Notes: a model not told the origin generated them from the sequence alone. 64,000 nucleotides of DNA from Niastella soli (GCF_017742245.1 NZ_JAGHKO010000001.1:1455061-1519060); one strand, 5' to 3'; numbered from the stretch's first letter, positions 1 through 6,598 are shown. Numbers and translations: made by a program.

Positions 1-1670
1 AGTTAGATTTTATCAAAAACAATCGGTATGAATCCGGGCAAATGCCTGTTGCTAAAGCCAATAATAACGGTGGGGTAGCTAGGGTCTCTTCCAGTCAGGA
101 AATAATGTATTTATTGGAGAATACGGTGTCTTACAATAAACAAAAGGGCGAACACAGCCTGAATGCGCTGGCAGGTATGACCTATCAGCACGGTTATAAA
201 GAGGCAGTGAATGCCAGTGGATCTAAATATCCAACGGATGGCATGAGTTACAACAACCTGAGTGCTACCGATCAAACTACTTATGCCATTGGGTCTGATT
301 ATACCGAATATTCCATTGTATCGTACCTGGGTCGTATGAATTATGGTTTTAAAAGCAAGTACCTGGTTACTGTTACAGGCCGTGTAGACGGTTCATCCCG
401 TTTTGCAGTTAATAACAAATATGCCTTCTTTCCGGCAGTAGCCTTTGCCTGGCGGGCCATTGAAGAGCCCTGGCTCAGGAATATAACTGTTCTTTCCAAT
501 TTAAAAGTAAGGGCCAGTTATGGTAAAGTAGGTAATCAGGCCATTCCTTCATACGGGTCGTTGCCTACGCTGAATACGTCGCGTTACATTCTCGGTACCA
601 ACAATAATAATACGCTTGGTTATATTCAGGGCAATTATGAAAATCCCAATCTGAAATGGGAAACTACTTCACAATACGATCTGGGTATTGAGATTGGCTT
701 ATTCAAGAACCGGTTGAATTTTGAAATAGACATCTATTCAAAACGTACCGATAACCTGCTTAACAACCAACAGTTACCAGAACAAACAGGTTATTCAAGC
801 CTGCTGACCAATATTGGGGCCGTTAGCAACAAAGGGATTGAGTTGTTGGTAAATTCAGTGAACATTAAGAACAAACGGTTTTCGTGGAGTTCTTCTTTCA
901 ACATTGCTGCCAACAAGAACAAAGTGGTTGACCTGGGTGGGGTTGATTATATTCTTACCAAGAATATCAGCTATGCCGGTAACGTAAGCCGGTTAACACT
1001 GGGCGGTCCTGTAGGAACATTTTGGGGCGCTACCTATTATGGCACCCGCAAAACCCTCGATCCGGTAAAAGGGGCGGTGGGTGTGAGTGCCACGCCAAAA
1101 TTGGGCGAGGCGCTGTATGTTGATAGCAAAGAAGACGGCGTATTAAGCGTGGATGATTATGGGGTGATCGGGAATTCGAACCCGGATTTCTTTGGCGGTT
1201 TTTCCAACTCATTTACCTATGGCCGATTCAGTTTCGATTTTTATATGTCATTTTCCTGTGGCAATCAGATCATGAACATTGCCGATGCATTTTATAATTC
1301 AGGCGATCTGTTGTCGAACCAATATAAGACAATGGTAAATCGATGGTCGCCGGATAATCCTACGTCTGAAATACCCCGTTTCTCAAGGGATGGTTACATT
1401 CCAAACACGCGATGGGTGTACGACGGTTCTTACATGCGGATGAAATCATTGACGTTGGGCTACAACCTGCCAGGCCGGGTGCTTAAGGCCAAATGGATCC
1501 AGAACATTAACCTGTATGTATCAGCATCGAACCTGTTTGTGATCACCAGTTATCCGTACTACGACCCTGAAAGCAATGCATACGGTAAAGATGCCACAGT
1601 ACGTGGCTTTGATGCTACCAACTATCCGCAAAACCGCGCCTATGTGGGCGGTGTGAAGATCGACTTATAA
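1..1670 (+). CDS. SusC/RagA-type TonB-linked outer membrane receptor, C-terminal part
   Basis: The reading frame is open from the first bases of the window (frame starting at base 3), so the 5' end lies outside; about 555 residues are visible. They form the C-terminal half of a TonB-dependent beta-barrel. SusC traits include the GRVDGSSRF segment, the YGKVGNQ segment, an FGGFSNSFTYG strand and a late SLTLGYNLP strand followed by LYVSASNLF. SusC proteins import oligosaccharides across the outer membrane together with a SusD lipoprotein, which here starts 30 bp downstream. The substrate cannot be told from this fragment. Confidence 0.93.
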   Translation, partial: LDFIKNNRYESGQMPVAKANNNGGVARVSSSQEIMYLLENTVSYNKQKGEHSLNALAGMTYQHGYKEAVNASGSKYPTDGMSYNNLSATDQTTYAIGSDYTEYSIVSYLGRMNYGFKSKYLVTVTGRVDGSSRFAVNNKYAFFPAVAFAWRAIEEPWLRNITVLSNLKVRASYGKVGNQAIPSYGSLPTLNTSRYILGTNNNNTLGYIQGNYENPNLKWETTSQYDLGIEIGLFKNRLNFEIDIYSKRTDNLLNNQQLPEQTGYSSLLTNIGAVSNKGIELLVNSVNIKNKRFSWSSSFNIAANKNKVVDLGGVDYILTKNISYAGNVSRLTLGGPVGTFWGATYYGTRKTLDPVKGAVGVSATPKLGEALYVDSKEDGVLSVDDYGVIGNSNPDFFGGFSNSFTYGRFSFDFYMSFSCGNQIMNIADAFYNSGDLLSNQYKTMVNRWSPDNPTSEIPRFSRDGYIPNTRWVYDGSYMRMKSLTLGYNLPGRVLKAKWIQNINLYVSASNLFVITSYPYYDPESNAYGKDATVRGFDATNYPQNRAYVGGVKIDL

Positions 1671-1700
1671 CATTCATTAATCTATCAGCACGAAATACTG

Positions 1701-3164
1701 ATGAAAAAGATATTCTTTATAATCCTCCTGGCCACCTTGTTTACAGCATGTGATAAACAACTGCAGGAAAGTCCACGAAACAGGATCACAACAGATAATT
1801 TTTATGCCAGCGATAATGAAGCGATCCTTGGGGTAAATGGTGTTTATTCCTGGCTGGGTACCTCCGGTGGTTTTAAAAGCAGTCTGTGGCGTGCCCTTGA
1901 TGAAGGAACGGATGTTATCAGGGTGCGCAAAAGACCCACCGATCCTGAACCAAATTATACCATGTCCTCATTCAGTCCTGGTTATACTTTGGCCATCTGG
2001 ACCAACCTGTATAAAGGCATTAGCAATGCCAATCTGGTAATAGATAAAGTAAATAAAGCTGCTGGTGTTAGTGATGCTACCAAAAGCAGGGTGGTGGCCG
2101 AATCAAAATTTTTACGGTCGCTATACTATTATTACCTCACCGGTTTATTTGGAAATGCTGTTTATTATGATGAAACTAATTATGGACTGGCAGAAACGAT
2201 GGTGCTTCCACGCATTGGCGCCGATGAAATTCGAAGTAAAATGGTGGAAAGCCTTAAAGAGGCGGAACAATACCTGCCGGCTAAATATACTGGCGCCGAT
2301 ATAGGCCGTGCCACCAAGGGCGCTGCGCAAACCCTGCTGGTAAAAACATACATGTGGCTTAAGCAGTGGGATAATGCTCAAAAGAAAGCCCAGGAAATAA
2401 TTAATTCAAAGACCTATACCCTGCAGGCAAACTATGCTGATATTTTTACCGAAGCCAATGAACTGATAGGTACTGAAATAATCTTTGAAGTAGATTTTGA
2501 ACCGCTCTTGAATGGTCAGGACCATCAGGCCTGGTATGAGCCTGAGAAACAGGTAGGCGTTTCTCCTTTTTCGGGTCGCAGCTGGTATGGTACGTATATA
2601 CCTTATACGGCTTTTCTGAATTATATAGAGGCTAATGATAAACGTAAGGCTTCTATTATAGCCACCAGCTATAATAATCAACCTTTCAAAGTTGATCCAG
2701 TTGAGCAGATCACTGCCTGGTCGGGCCCTAAATTCTGGCGATTGGCTCAAACAGCTGATGCCGATGGTGGCCTCGATATGTATGTATTCCGCTATGCAGA
2801 TGTATGGCTGATGTTGGCAGAGGCTGCCAATGAAAACAATGATCCTGCTACTGCCTTGTTGGCTGTAAATGAAATACGGAAAAGGTCATTTGGCGCAACT
2901 GGCGTATTTAGCGCTGCGCTTTCAAAAGATGATATGACCAGCTATTTATTCAAAGAGCGTGCTGTGGAATTTTATGGAGAAGGCCAGCGCCGCCTCGATC
3001 TTATCAGGTGGGGAAAATTAACCAGCGCGGTAAAAACGGCCGCTGCTACGGAAGACCCGTATGTAGCAGGGAATATTCAGCCCTTTCATAACCTGTACCC
3101 GATTGCAGCAGTTGAAATACAAAAGAACCCCAATTTGGCGCCCAACAATCCAGGCTACCAATAA
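1701..3164 (+). CDS. RagB/SusD-family nutrient-binding outer membrane lipoprotein
   Basis: The 487-residue protein begins with a lipoprotein signal (MKKIFFIILLATLFTAC) with the lipidated Cys at residue 17. Length and motifs fit SusD: an early NFYASDNEAILGVNGVY segment, a tetratricopeptide-like middle (AESKFLRSLYYYYLTGLFG) and the C-terminal FKERAVEFYGEGQRRLDLI block with a Pro/Asn-rich tail. It follows the SusC gene by 30 bp, so they form one operon and one surface complex. SusD proteins cap the SusC barrel and bind the glycan. The ligand cannot be predicted. Confidence 0.95.
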   Translation: MKKIFFIILLATLFTACDKQLQESPRNRITTDNFYASDNEAILGVNGVYSWLGTSGGFKSSLWRALDEGTDVIRVRKRPTDPEPNYTMSSFSPGYTLAIWTNLYKGISNANLVIDKVNKAAGVSDATKSRVVAESKFLRSLYYYYLTGLFGNAVYYDETNYGLAETMVLPRIGADEIRSKMVESLKEAEQYLPAKYTGADIGRATKGAAQTLLVKTYMWLKQWDNAQKKAQEIINSKTYTLQANYADIFTEANELIGTEIIFEVDFEPLLNGQDHQAWYEPEKQVGVSPFSGRSWYGTYIPYTAFLNYIEANDKRKASIIATSYNNQPFKVDPVEQITAWSGPKFWRLAQTADADGGLDMYVFRYADVWLMLAEAANENNDPATALLAVNEIRKRSFGATGVFSAALSKDDMTSYLFKERAVEFYGEGQRRLDLIRWGKLTSAVKTAAATEDPYVAGNIQPFHNLYPIAAVEIQKNPNLAPNNPGYQ

Positions 3165-3312
3165 TTGAATACTGCAAGATACCGGGTAATCAATACCTGG
3201 TATTTCTTTGTCATGACTATTTATGGCCCCATTTAACTCTTTCGAAAGGAAGAAAGGTATCCTATTGCCATTTACTAATTGATTAATCAAATACAAAAAC
3301 CAAACGCTTACT

Positions 3313-4821
3313 ATGAAAAAAGTTAACAAACTGGGTATAACAGCCGGCTTATGTTTCGGCCTTTCCTGCAGTACCCAATCGCTGCCTGAAAAAGGAACAG
3401 ACGTTACTGGATCAAAAGCCAAAACGGAAGCCCTTGCTGCCGGTGATTTCACCATAATAGTTATGCCGGATACCCAGAATTATATGTCGGGTTATTTTGG
3501 TGCTACCTATCCCATGTTCACTGCGCAAATTGATTGGATCAAAGCCAATAGAACAGCCATGAACATTGCGTATGTAATAGGAGTGGGAGACATTGTAGAA
3601 CATGGCGATGATCCTGCTTATGCCAGCGAATGGACGGAAGCCGCAACCAATGGGTATTATCGGCTGGAGCCTGATGGCATACCTTATGGATTGGGGGTAG
3701 GCAACCATGAACAAACGCCGGTGAATTCCTCCATTCTTACGGCTACCACCACCAAATACAATCAGTACTTTGGCCGGAACCACTTTACTGCAAAGCCTTA
3801 TTATGGCGGCAACCTGGCCGGTTCAGCCAGCAATAATAACAACAGCCATTATGATCTCTTCTCGGCTGGCGGGGTTGACTTTATAGTTATTTACCTGGAG
3901 TACGATCACCTGAACGAGCAAAGCACCTTATTAAATGACTGGGCGTATAACCTGTGTACAACTTATGCTTCGCGGAAGGCGATCATTGTAACGCATTATG
4001 CCGCGCAGGCACCCACTGGCGCATGGGGAACGCAAGGGTATCGTATTTGGAACAGGCTCAAAGGTTGTGGAAATGTATTCATGATACTCGGCGGGCATGT
4101 TACAGGCGACGCTGCGTTGCCTGATTTGCAAAAAGGCGAAGCATACAGGGAAGATACATACAATGGTCAAACCATTCGGACCTACATTAGCGATTATCAG
4201 GGACGTGCTACCACAGGCGGAGCAGGTCGTTTACGCGTCATGAAATTTTCAGTAACCAATGACGATGTAACGGTAAAAACATTTTCACCCTGGAATAATA
4301 CCGGTTATGAAACAGATGTGAGCAGCCAGTTTACCAAGCCGTTGTTTGGACCAGCTCCTACTGCACAGGTGCCTGATGGCAGGTACAAGATCGTGGCCCG
4401 CCACAGCGGAAAAGTATTAACCGTGTATAATGCTTCAACTGCTGCAGGTGCTGATATTGTACAATGGGATTATACTTCTGGTACCGGTAACTTGCCTAAC
4501 GATGAATGGAACCTGACACAAATTGGAACTTCCGGTTATTATAAGTTCATCAATGTACATAGTGGATTAGGAATGAACGTGCAGGGTGTTTCAACGGCAG
4601 TAGGTGGGCTGGTAAAACAATACAATTATGGGGCTGACAGTATTTATAATGATGAGTTTGCGCTTATTCCTGTGGGTGGTAGTTATTATAAGATCATTGC
4701 CCGGCATAGTGGGCTTTGTATGTATGTGGCCGGGGCCAGTCAAAGCAATGGCGCATTGATAAAGCAATGGGATTATGTAGGTGATGTACATACGCATTTT
4801 CAGTTGGTGCGCATTCAATAA
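3313..4821 (+). CDS. Calcineurin-like metallophosphoesterase lipoprotein with C-terminal ricin-type lectin domain
   Basis: The 502-residue protein has a probable lipobox (GLSC, Cys19). Metallophosphoesterase motifs are seen in order: PDTQ (52-55), VGDIVEHG (from 91), GNHE (130-133), VTHYA and GGHVTGDA; the last replaces the usual GHxH. From about residue 356 there are three repeats of a beta-trefoil (YKIVARHSGK, YKFINVHSGL, YKIIARHSGL) with Q-W pairs typical of RICIN/CBM13 sugar binding. The gene lies 148 bp after susD on the same strand and is probably part of the same locus. The likely role is a surface phosphodiesterase or phosphatase tethered to glycan; the substrate is unknown. Confidence 0.88.
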   Translation: MKKVNKLGITAGLCFGLSCSTQSLPEKGTDVTGSKAKTEALAAGDFTIIVMPDTQNYMSGYFGATYPMFTAQIDWIKANRTAMNIAYVIGVGDIVEHGDDPAYASEWTEAATNGYYRLEPDGIPYGLGVGNHEQTPVNSSILTATTTKYNQYFGRNHFTAKPYYGGNLAGSASNNNNSHYDLFSAGGVDFIVIYLEYDHLNEQSTLLNDWAYNLCTTYASRKAIIVTHYAAQAPTGAWGTQGYRIWNRLKGCGNVFMILGGHVTGDAALPDLQKGEAYREDTYNGQTIRTYISDYQGRATTGGAGRLRVMKFSVTNDDVTVKTFSPWNNTGYETDVSSQFTKPLFGPAPTAQVPDGRYKIVARHSGKVLTVYNASTAAGADIVQWDYTSGTGNLPNDEWNLTQIGTSGYYKFINVHSGLGMNVQGVSTAVGGLVKQYNYGADSIYNDEFALIPVGGSYYKIIARHSGLCMYVAGASQSNGALIKQWDYVGDVHTHFQLVRIQ

Positions 4822-4842
4822 GAAATAATTTGCCATTCTTGT

Positions 4843-4872
4843 TTTGTTATTTAGAATCTTTCATTAGCTTTG
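4843..4872 (+). promoter_or_regulatory. Bacteroidota-type promoter of the tRNA operon leader
   Basis: TTTG at 4843-4846 and TAGCTTTG at 4865-4872 match the phylum consensus TTTG / TAnnTTTG with an 18-nt spacer. Transcription would start near 4877, which is the A of the leader ATG, so the leader peptide may be translated from a leaderless RNA. Nothing between here and the first tRNA offers a better promoter. The consensus match is seen in the sequence; the start point is inferred. Confidence 0.7.
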
Positions 4873-4876
4873 TAGC

Positions 4877-4975
4877 ATGATTCGCACTAATTCATATTTA
4901 CTGTCTTTATCGCTCAGTTGTTATAGCAACGAGCTGAAGGGCAGTTATATGCAAGCGAATAAAGTCGAGAGCTAA
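4877..4975 (+). CDS. Candidate attenuator leader peptide (32 aa) of the tRNA operon
   Basis: This ATG-to-TAA frame is too short for usual gene callers. Codons 6-17 (4892-4927) read SYLLSLSLSCYS, using only Ser, Tyr, Leu and Cys. The six tRNAs downstream carry exactly Leu (2), Cys, Ser (2) and Tyr. The run contains UUA and CUN leucine codons, UCN and AGY serine codons, UGU and UAU, so every codon family read by the operon's tRNAs is sampled. The rest (NELKGSYMQANKVES) is unremarkable. The frame starts 4 nt after a -7 element and ends 22 nt before a terminator hairpin. I infer a ribosome-stalling control peptide, not a functional protein. Confidence 0.72.
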   Translation: MIRTNSYLLSLSLSCYSNELKGSYMQANKVES

Positions 4976-5009
4976 AATAAAACTTTATAAATGCATTAAA
5001 ACCCTTCAG
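4912..5009 (+). promoter_or_regulatory. Alternative RNA structures: 5' hairpin and antiterminator
   Basis: A 5' hairpin forms inside the control codons: GCTC-A-GTTG (4912-4920) pairs with CAACGAGC (4927-4934), with one bulged A. Directly after it, CTGAAGGG (4934-4941) is the perfect complement of CCCTTCAG (5002-5009), which is the 5' half of the terminator stem. Pairing of these two segments excludes the terminator. A ribosome paused on the control codons would melt the 5' hairpin and free CTGAAGGG. Complementarity is seen directly; the switching is inferred. Confidence 0.6.
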
Positions 5010-5032
5010 GTCAAGCACTTGGAGGGTTTTTT
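4998..5032 (+). terminator. Intrinsic terminator upstream of the first tRNA (attenuator)
   Basis: AAAACCCT (4998-5005) and AGGGTTTT (5023-5030) form a perfect 8-bp stem. It is extended inward by a U-G pair and CAGGT (5007-5011) with ACTTG (5017-5021), leaving a 5-nt loop, and is followed by a run of T to 5037. The T run ends two bases before the first base of tRNA-Leu, so no promoter fits between them and transcription must read through this site. It could also simply end the metallophosphoesterase transcript, 177 bp upstream. Confidence 0.88.
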
Positions 5033-5038
5033 GTTTTT

Positions 5039-5111
5039 GGCCCCTTAGCCCAACGGGAGAGGCTGCTGTCTTAGGAACAGTACAGTGTGAGTTCGAATCT
5101 CACAGGGGCCA
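5039..5111 (+). tRNA. tRNA-Leu (anticodon UAG), class I shape
   Basis: The cloverleaf is drawn by hand. Acceptor GGCCCCT/AGGGGCC with A73; D arm GCC/GGC with a C-A pair at 13-22; anticodon stem GCTGT/ACAGT with loop CTTAGGA, anticodon TAG at 5072-5074; T arm GTGAG/CTCAC with loop TTCGAAT. The variable loop is only 5 nt, whereas bacterial tRNA-Leu normally has a long class II arm. CCA is not encoded. The anticodon reads CUA/CUN leucine codons. This is the first gene of a six-tRNA array. Confidence 0.8.
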
Positions 5112-5122
5112 CCGTCATGTAT

Positions 5123-5197
5123 AACCGCATAGTCCAACAGGAAGGAGACAACAGCCTTAAACCCTGTCCAGTCCGGGTTCGAATCCCGGTGCGGTTA
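5123..5197 (+). tRNA. tRNA-Leu (anticodon UAA), class I shape
   Basis: Acceptor AACCGCA/TGCGGTT with A73; D arm GTC/GAC; anticodon arm ACAGC/CCTGT (one C-C mismatch next to the loop) with loop CTTAAAC, anticodon TAA at 5158-5160; T arm CCGGG/CCCGG with loop TTCGAAT. The variable loop is 5 nt (CCAGT). It shares the D-arm build and short variable loop of the preceding Leu tRNA, so the two look like paralogues. It would read UUA/UUG. The mismatch at 31-39 lowers confidence slightly. Confidence 0.75.
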
Positions 5198-5202
5198 CAT
5201 AA

Positions 5203-5278
5203 GAGCAGGTACTCAATACTGATATGGAGATTGGTCTGCAAAACCAATTCAATATGGGTTTAATTCCCATCCTGCTCT
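5203..5278 (+). tRNA. tRNA-Cys (GCA)
   Basis: Acceptor GAGCAGG/CCTGCTC with U73, the discriminator expected for cysteine; anticodon stem TTGGT/ACCAA with loop CTGCAAA, anticodon GCA at 5238-5240; T arm ATGGG/CCCAT with loop TTTAATT. It starts 5 nt after the preceding tRNA, so both must be processed from one transcript. Confidence 0.9.
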
Positions 5279-5289
5279 CATTTTATTTT

Positions 5290-5379
5290 GGAAGGTTAGC
5301 ATAATTGGTAATGCAGCAGTCTTGAAAACTGCCGTACGTGTAACAGCGTTTACAGGTTCGAGTCCTGTACCTTCCGCCA
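5290..5379 (+). tRNA. tRNA-Ser (UGA), CCA encoded
   Basis: Acceptor GGAAGGT/ACCTTCC with G73 (serine identity) and encoded CCA (5377-5379); D stem GCAT/ATGC; anticodon stem GCAGT/ACTGC with loop CTTGAAA, anticodon TGA; a long class II variable arm with CGT/GCG-type pairing; T arm ACAGG/CCTGT with loop TTCGAGT. It reads UCN codons. A palindromic repeat begins 3 nt after the CCA. Confidence 0.93.
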
Positions 5380-5382
5380 TTG

Positions 5383-5438
5383 CCCGCCGTAGCCTTGGCG
5401 AAGGCGGGTTCGCTCGCCGTAGCCTTAGCGAAGGCGAG
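5383..5438. repeat. Pair of 26-bp palindromic REP-like repeats after tRNA-Ser(UGA)
   Basis: Two adjacent palindromes (5383-5408 and 5413-5438) share the core AGCCTTGGCGAAGG or AGCCTTAGCGAAGG, flanked by CCCGCC/GGCGGG and CTCGCC/GGCGAG. The sequence from the CCA through the first unit is repeated almost base for base after tRNA-Ser(GCU) at 5632. A single related unit lies at 18853-18878. The 5439-5534 stretch that follows holds further inverted segments (TTATTATGT with ACATAATA) and no gene. Confidence 0.85.
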
Positions 5439-5534
5439 TTTCATCCTTATTATGTTGAACTTTAGCGAAGACAAGCTTCACACATAATACGGCGAGCTTC
5501 GGCGGACGAAGTCCGCCTGATATGAAAATAAACT

Positions 5535-5628
5535 GGAGAGTAGTCAGATACTGGTTTGCTGTGACATCCTGCTAAGATGTTTCTCGTTTAATCACGGGAT
5601 GAAGGTTCGATTCCTTTGCTCTCCGCCA
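5535..5628 (+). tRNA. tRNA-Ser (GCU), CCA encoded
   Basis: Acceptor GGAGAGT/GCTCTCC (one T-G pair) with G73 and encoded CCA (5626-5628); anticodon stem ACATC/GATGT with loop CTGCTAA, anticodon GCT; a long class II variable arm; T arm GAAGG/CCTTT with loop TTCGATT. It reads AGU/AGC serine codons, both of which occur in the leader control run. Confidence 0.92.
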
Positions 5629-5631
5629 TTG

Positions 5632-5726
5632 CCCGCCGTAGCCTTGGCGAAGGCGGGTTTGCTCGCCGAAGTCTTGGCAAAGGCGAGTTTCGCCCGCCGT
5701 ATCCGTCAGTGGGCGAAGAAGGTGGG
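5632..5726. repeat. Palindromic REP-like repeats after tRNA-Ser(GCU)
   Basis: Units at 5632-5657 (CCCGCC...GGCGGG) and 5662-5687 (CTCGCC...GGCGAG) match those after tRNA-Ser(UGA). A diverged third unit at 5693-5726 contains ATCCGTCAG, a motif that recurs in inverted form near 42040. The first unit again starts 3 nt after the encoded CCA. In the transcript each would form a hairpin just 3' of the tRNA. Confidence 0.85.
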
Positions 5727-5752
5727 TAGATACTTTAGAAAGAATAACTTCC

Positions 5753-5838
5753 GGGGCGTCGGTAACGATGGAGGAGTTACACCAGACTGTAAATCTGGTA
5801 CATTAGAAACGCAGGGGGTTCGAATCCCTCACGCCCCG
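5753..5838 (+). tRNA. tRNA-Tyr (GUA)
   Basis: Acceptor GGGGCGT/ACGCCCC; anticodon stem CCAGA/TCTGG with loop CTGTAAA, anticodon GTA; a class II variable arm of the size normal for bacterial tRNA-Tyr; T arm GGGGG/CCCTC with loop TTCGAAT. It is followed by GCA rather than CCA. This is the last tRNA of the array. Confidence 0.93.
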
Positions 5839-5842
5839 CAAG

Positions 5843-6000
5843 ACAAAACAAGTGCCCCGAAGGGGCATTTTTCATTTGGAAGCATACCGAGCTTGCTCGG
5901 CAATGCGGACAAATGAAAAATGACAGGCGCGTTAGCGCCGGCACTTGTTTTGTTTTGACGCTCCCCCTCTGGGATCGCCGAAGGCAATCCCTCACACCCC
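5843..6000. repeat. Nested three-branch palindromic element with a copy of the tRNA-Tyr 3' end
   Basis: An outer 14-bp inverted repeat (5843-5856 with 5940-5953, ACAAAACAAGTGCC) encloses three branches: GCCCC-GAA-GGGGC (5854-5866, competing for a few bases with the outer arm), a perfect 13-bp arm (5866-5878 with 5910-5922) holding the CCGAGC-TT-GCTCGG hairpin, and GGCGC-GTTA-GCGCC (5926-5939). After it, 5986-6000 repeats 14 of 15 bases of the tRNA-Tyr 3' end (5823-5837). No protein is encoded. Confidence 0.8.
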
Positions 6001-6010
6001 ACTTAAATTA

Positions 6011-6047
6011 AAAAAGCCTTCAAGTCGTTTGATTTGAAGGCTTTTTT
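6011..6047 (+). terminator. Terminator of the tRNA operon, bidirectional
   Basis: GCCTTCAA (6016-6023) pairs with TTGAAGGC (6034-6041), flanked by A on the left and T on the right. It sits between the tRNA operon and the converging BON gene and can serve both. Confidence 0.9.
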
Positions 6048-6160
6048 ATTTGAAAGATTTTCAGGTGAGAAGATATTCGTCGGACAGCATTGTTTTTCTA
6101 AGCTATTTGTCATTTTTCTTTCTAAGGTCGAGCCTCTTGCTATAACTAAATATGAAATCT

Positions 6161-6583
6161 TCAACCCTGTGGTGATAAATATTGTGCGGAAGCATACCCT
6201 TCCTCGCCCTTATCCGTTCTGATAAGCCACCATTGATCATTTGTTTTACTAACCAACGTAACAATTTCATGGTGTGCGGCTTTTCCTACGATCGGCTGAT
6301 CGGTGCCTGGCCCCTTTCTGATATTCAGGTTCGACTGTTCGGTTGTTACTTTTGCTTTGGCCCCTGGGGCCATTGAAGTAACATTTATATTCATCACTAC
6401 ATCAGCCGATCGAAAATCGGGATCCAATTTTCCATAAACATTCCATAAGCTATCTTTTGCCGCACCGGTAGGGGCCTCTCCGTCAATATAAAGAACATTG
6501 TCCTGTTCGCGGACCTGTAAGTTGGCAACACCAACTGTTTTTGCCGTACTCAGCAATTCCTGGTATTTATCTTGTAATGCCAT
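6161..6583 (-). CDS. BON-like plus SH3b domain protein
   Basis: A 140-residue protein without signal peptide. Residues 1-72 resemble a BON/LysM-linked fold (NLQVREQDNVLYIDGEA, then DVVMNINV). From about residue 79 there is a bacterial SH3 domain (SNLNIRKGPGTDQPIVG, QWWLIRTDKGEEGYASAQYL). Such SH3b domains bind peptidoglycan or other ligands. It starts 15 bp after the stop of the BON lipoprotein gene on the same strand, suggesting one transcript with a shared envelope-stress role. The exact function is unknown. Confidence 0.8.
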   Translation of the reverse strand: MALQDKYQELLSTAKTVGVANLQVREQDNVLYIDGEAPTGAAKDSLWNVYGKLDPDFRSADVVMNINVTSMAPGAKAKVTTEQSNLNIRKGPGTDQPIVGKAAHHEIVTLVSKTNDQWWLIRTDKGEEGYASAQYLSPQG

Positions 6584-6598
6584 AAATAGTTCCTCCTT

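Noticed and set aside
5039-5111. Reading the UAG-anticodon tRNA as an amber suppressor
   Set aside because: The anticodon 5'-UAG-3' pairs with CUA (leucine), not with the UAG stop codon, which would need CUA as anticodon.
5599-5995. Frames of 72-105 codons on both strands over the tRNA-Tyr region
   Set aside because: They run through tRNA-Tyr and palindromic repeats; the minus-strand frame contains the well-known false tRNA translation GREGFEPPAF.
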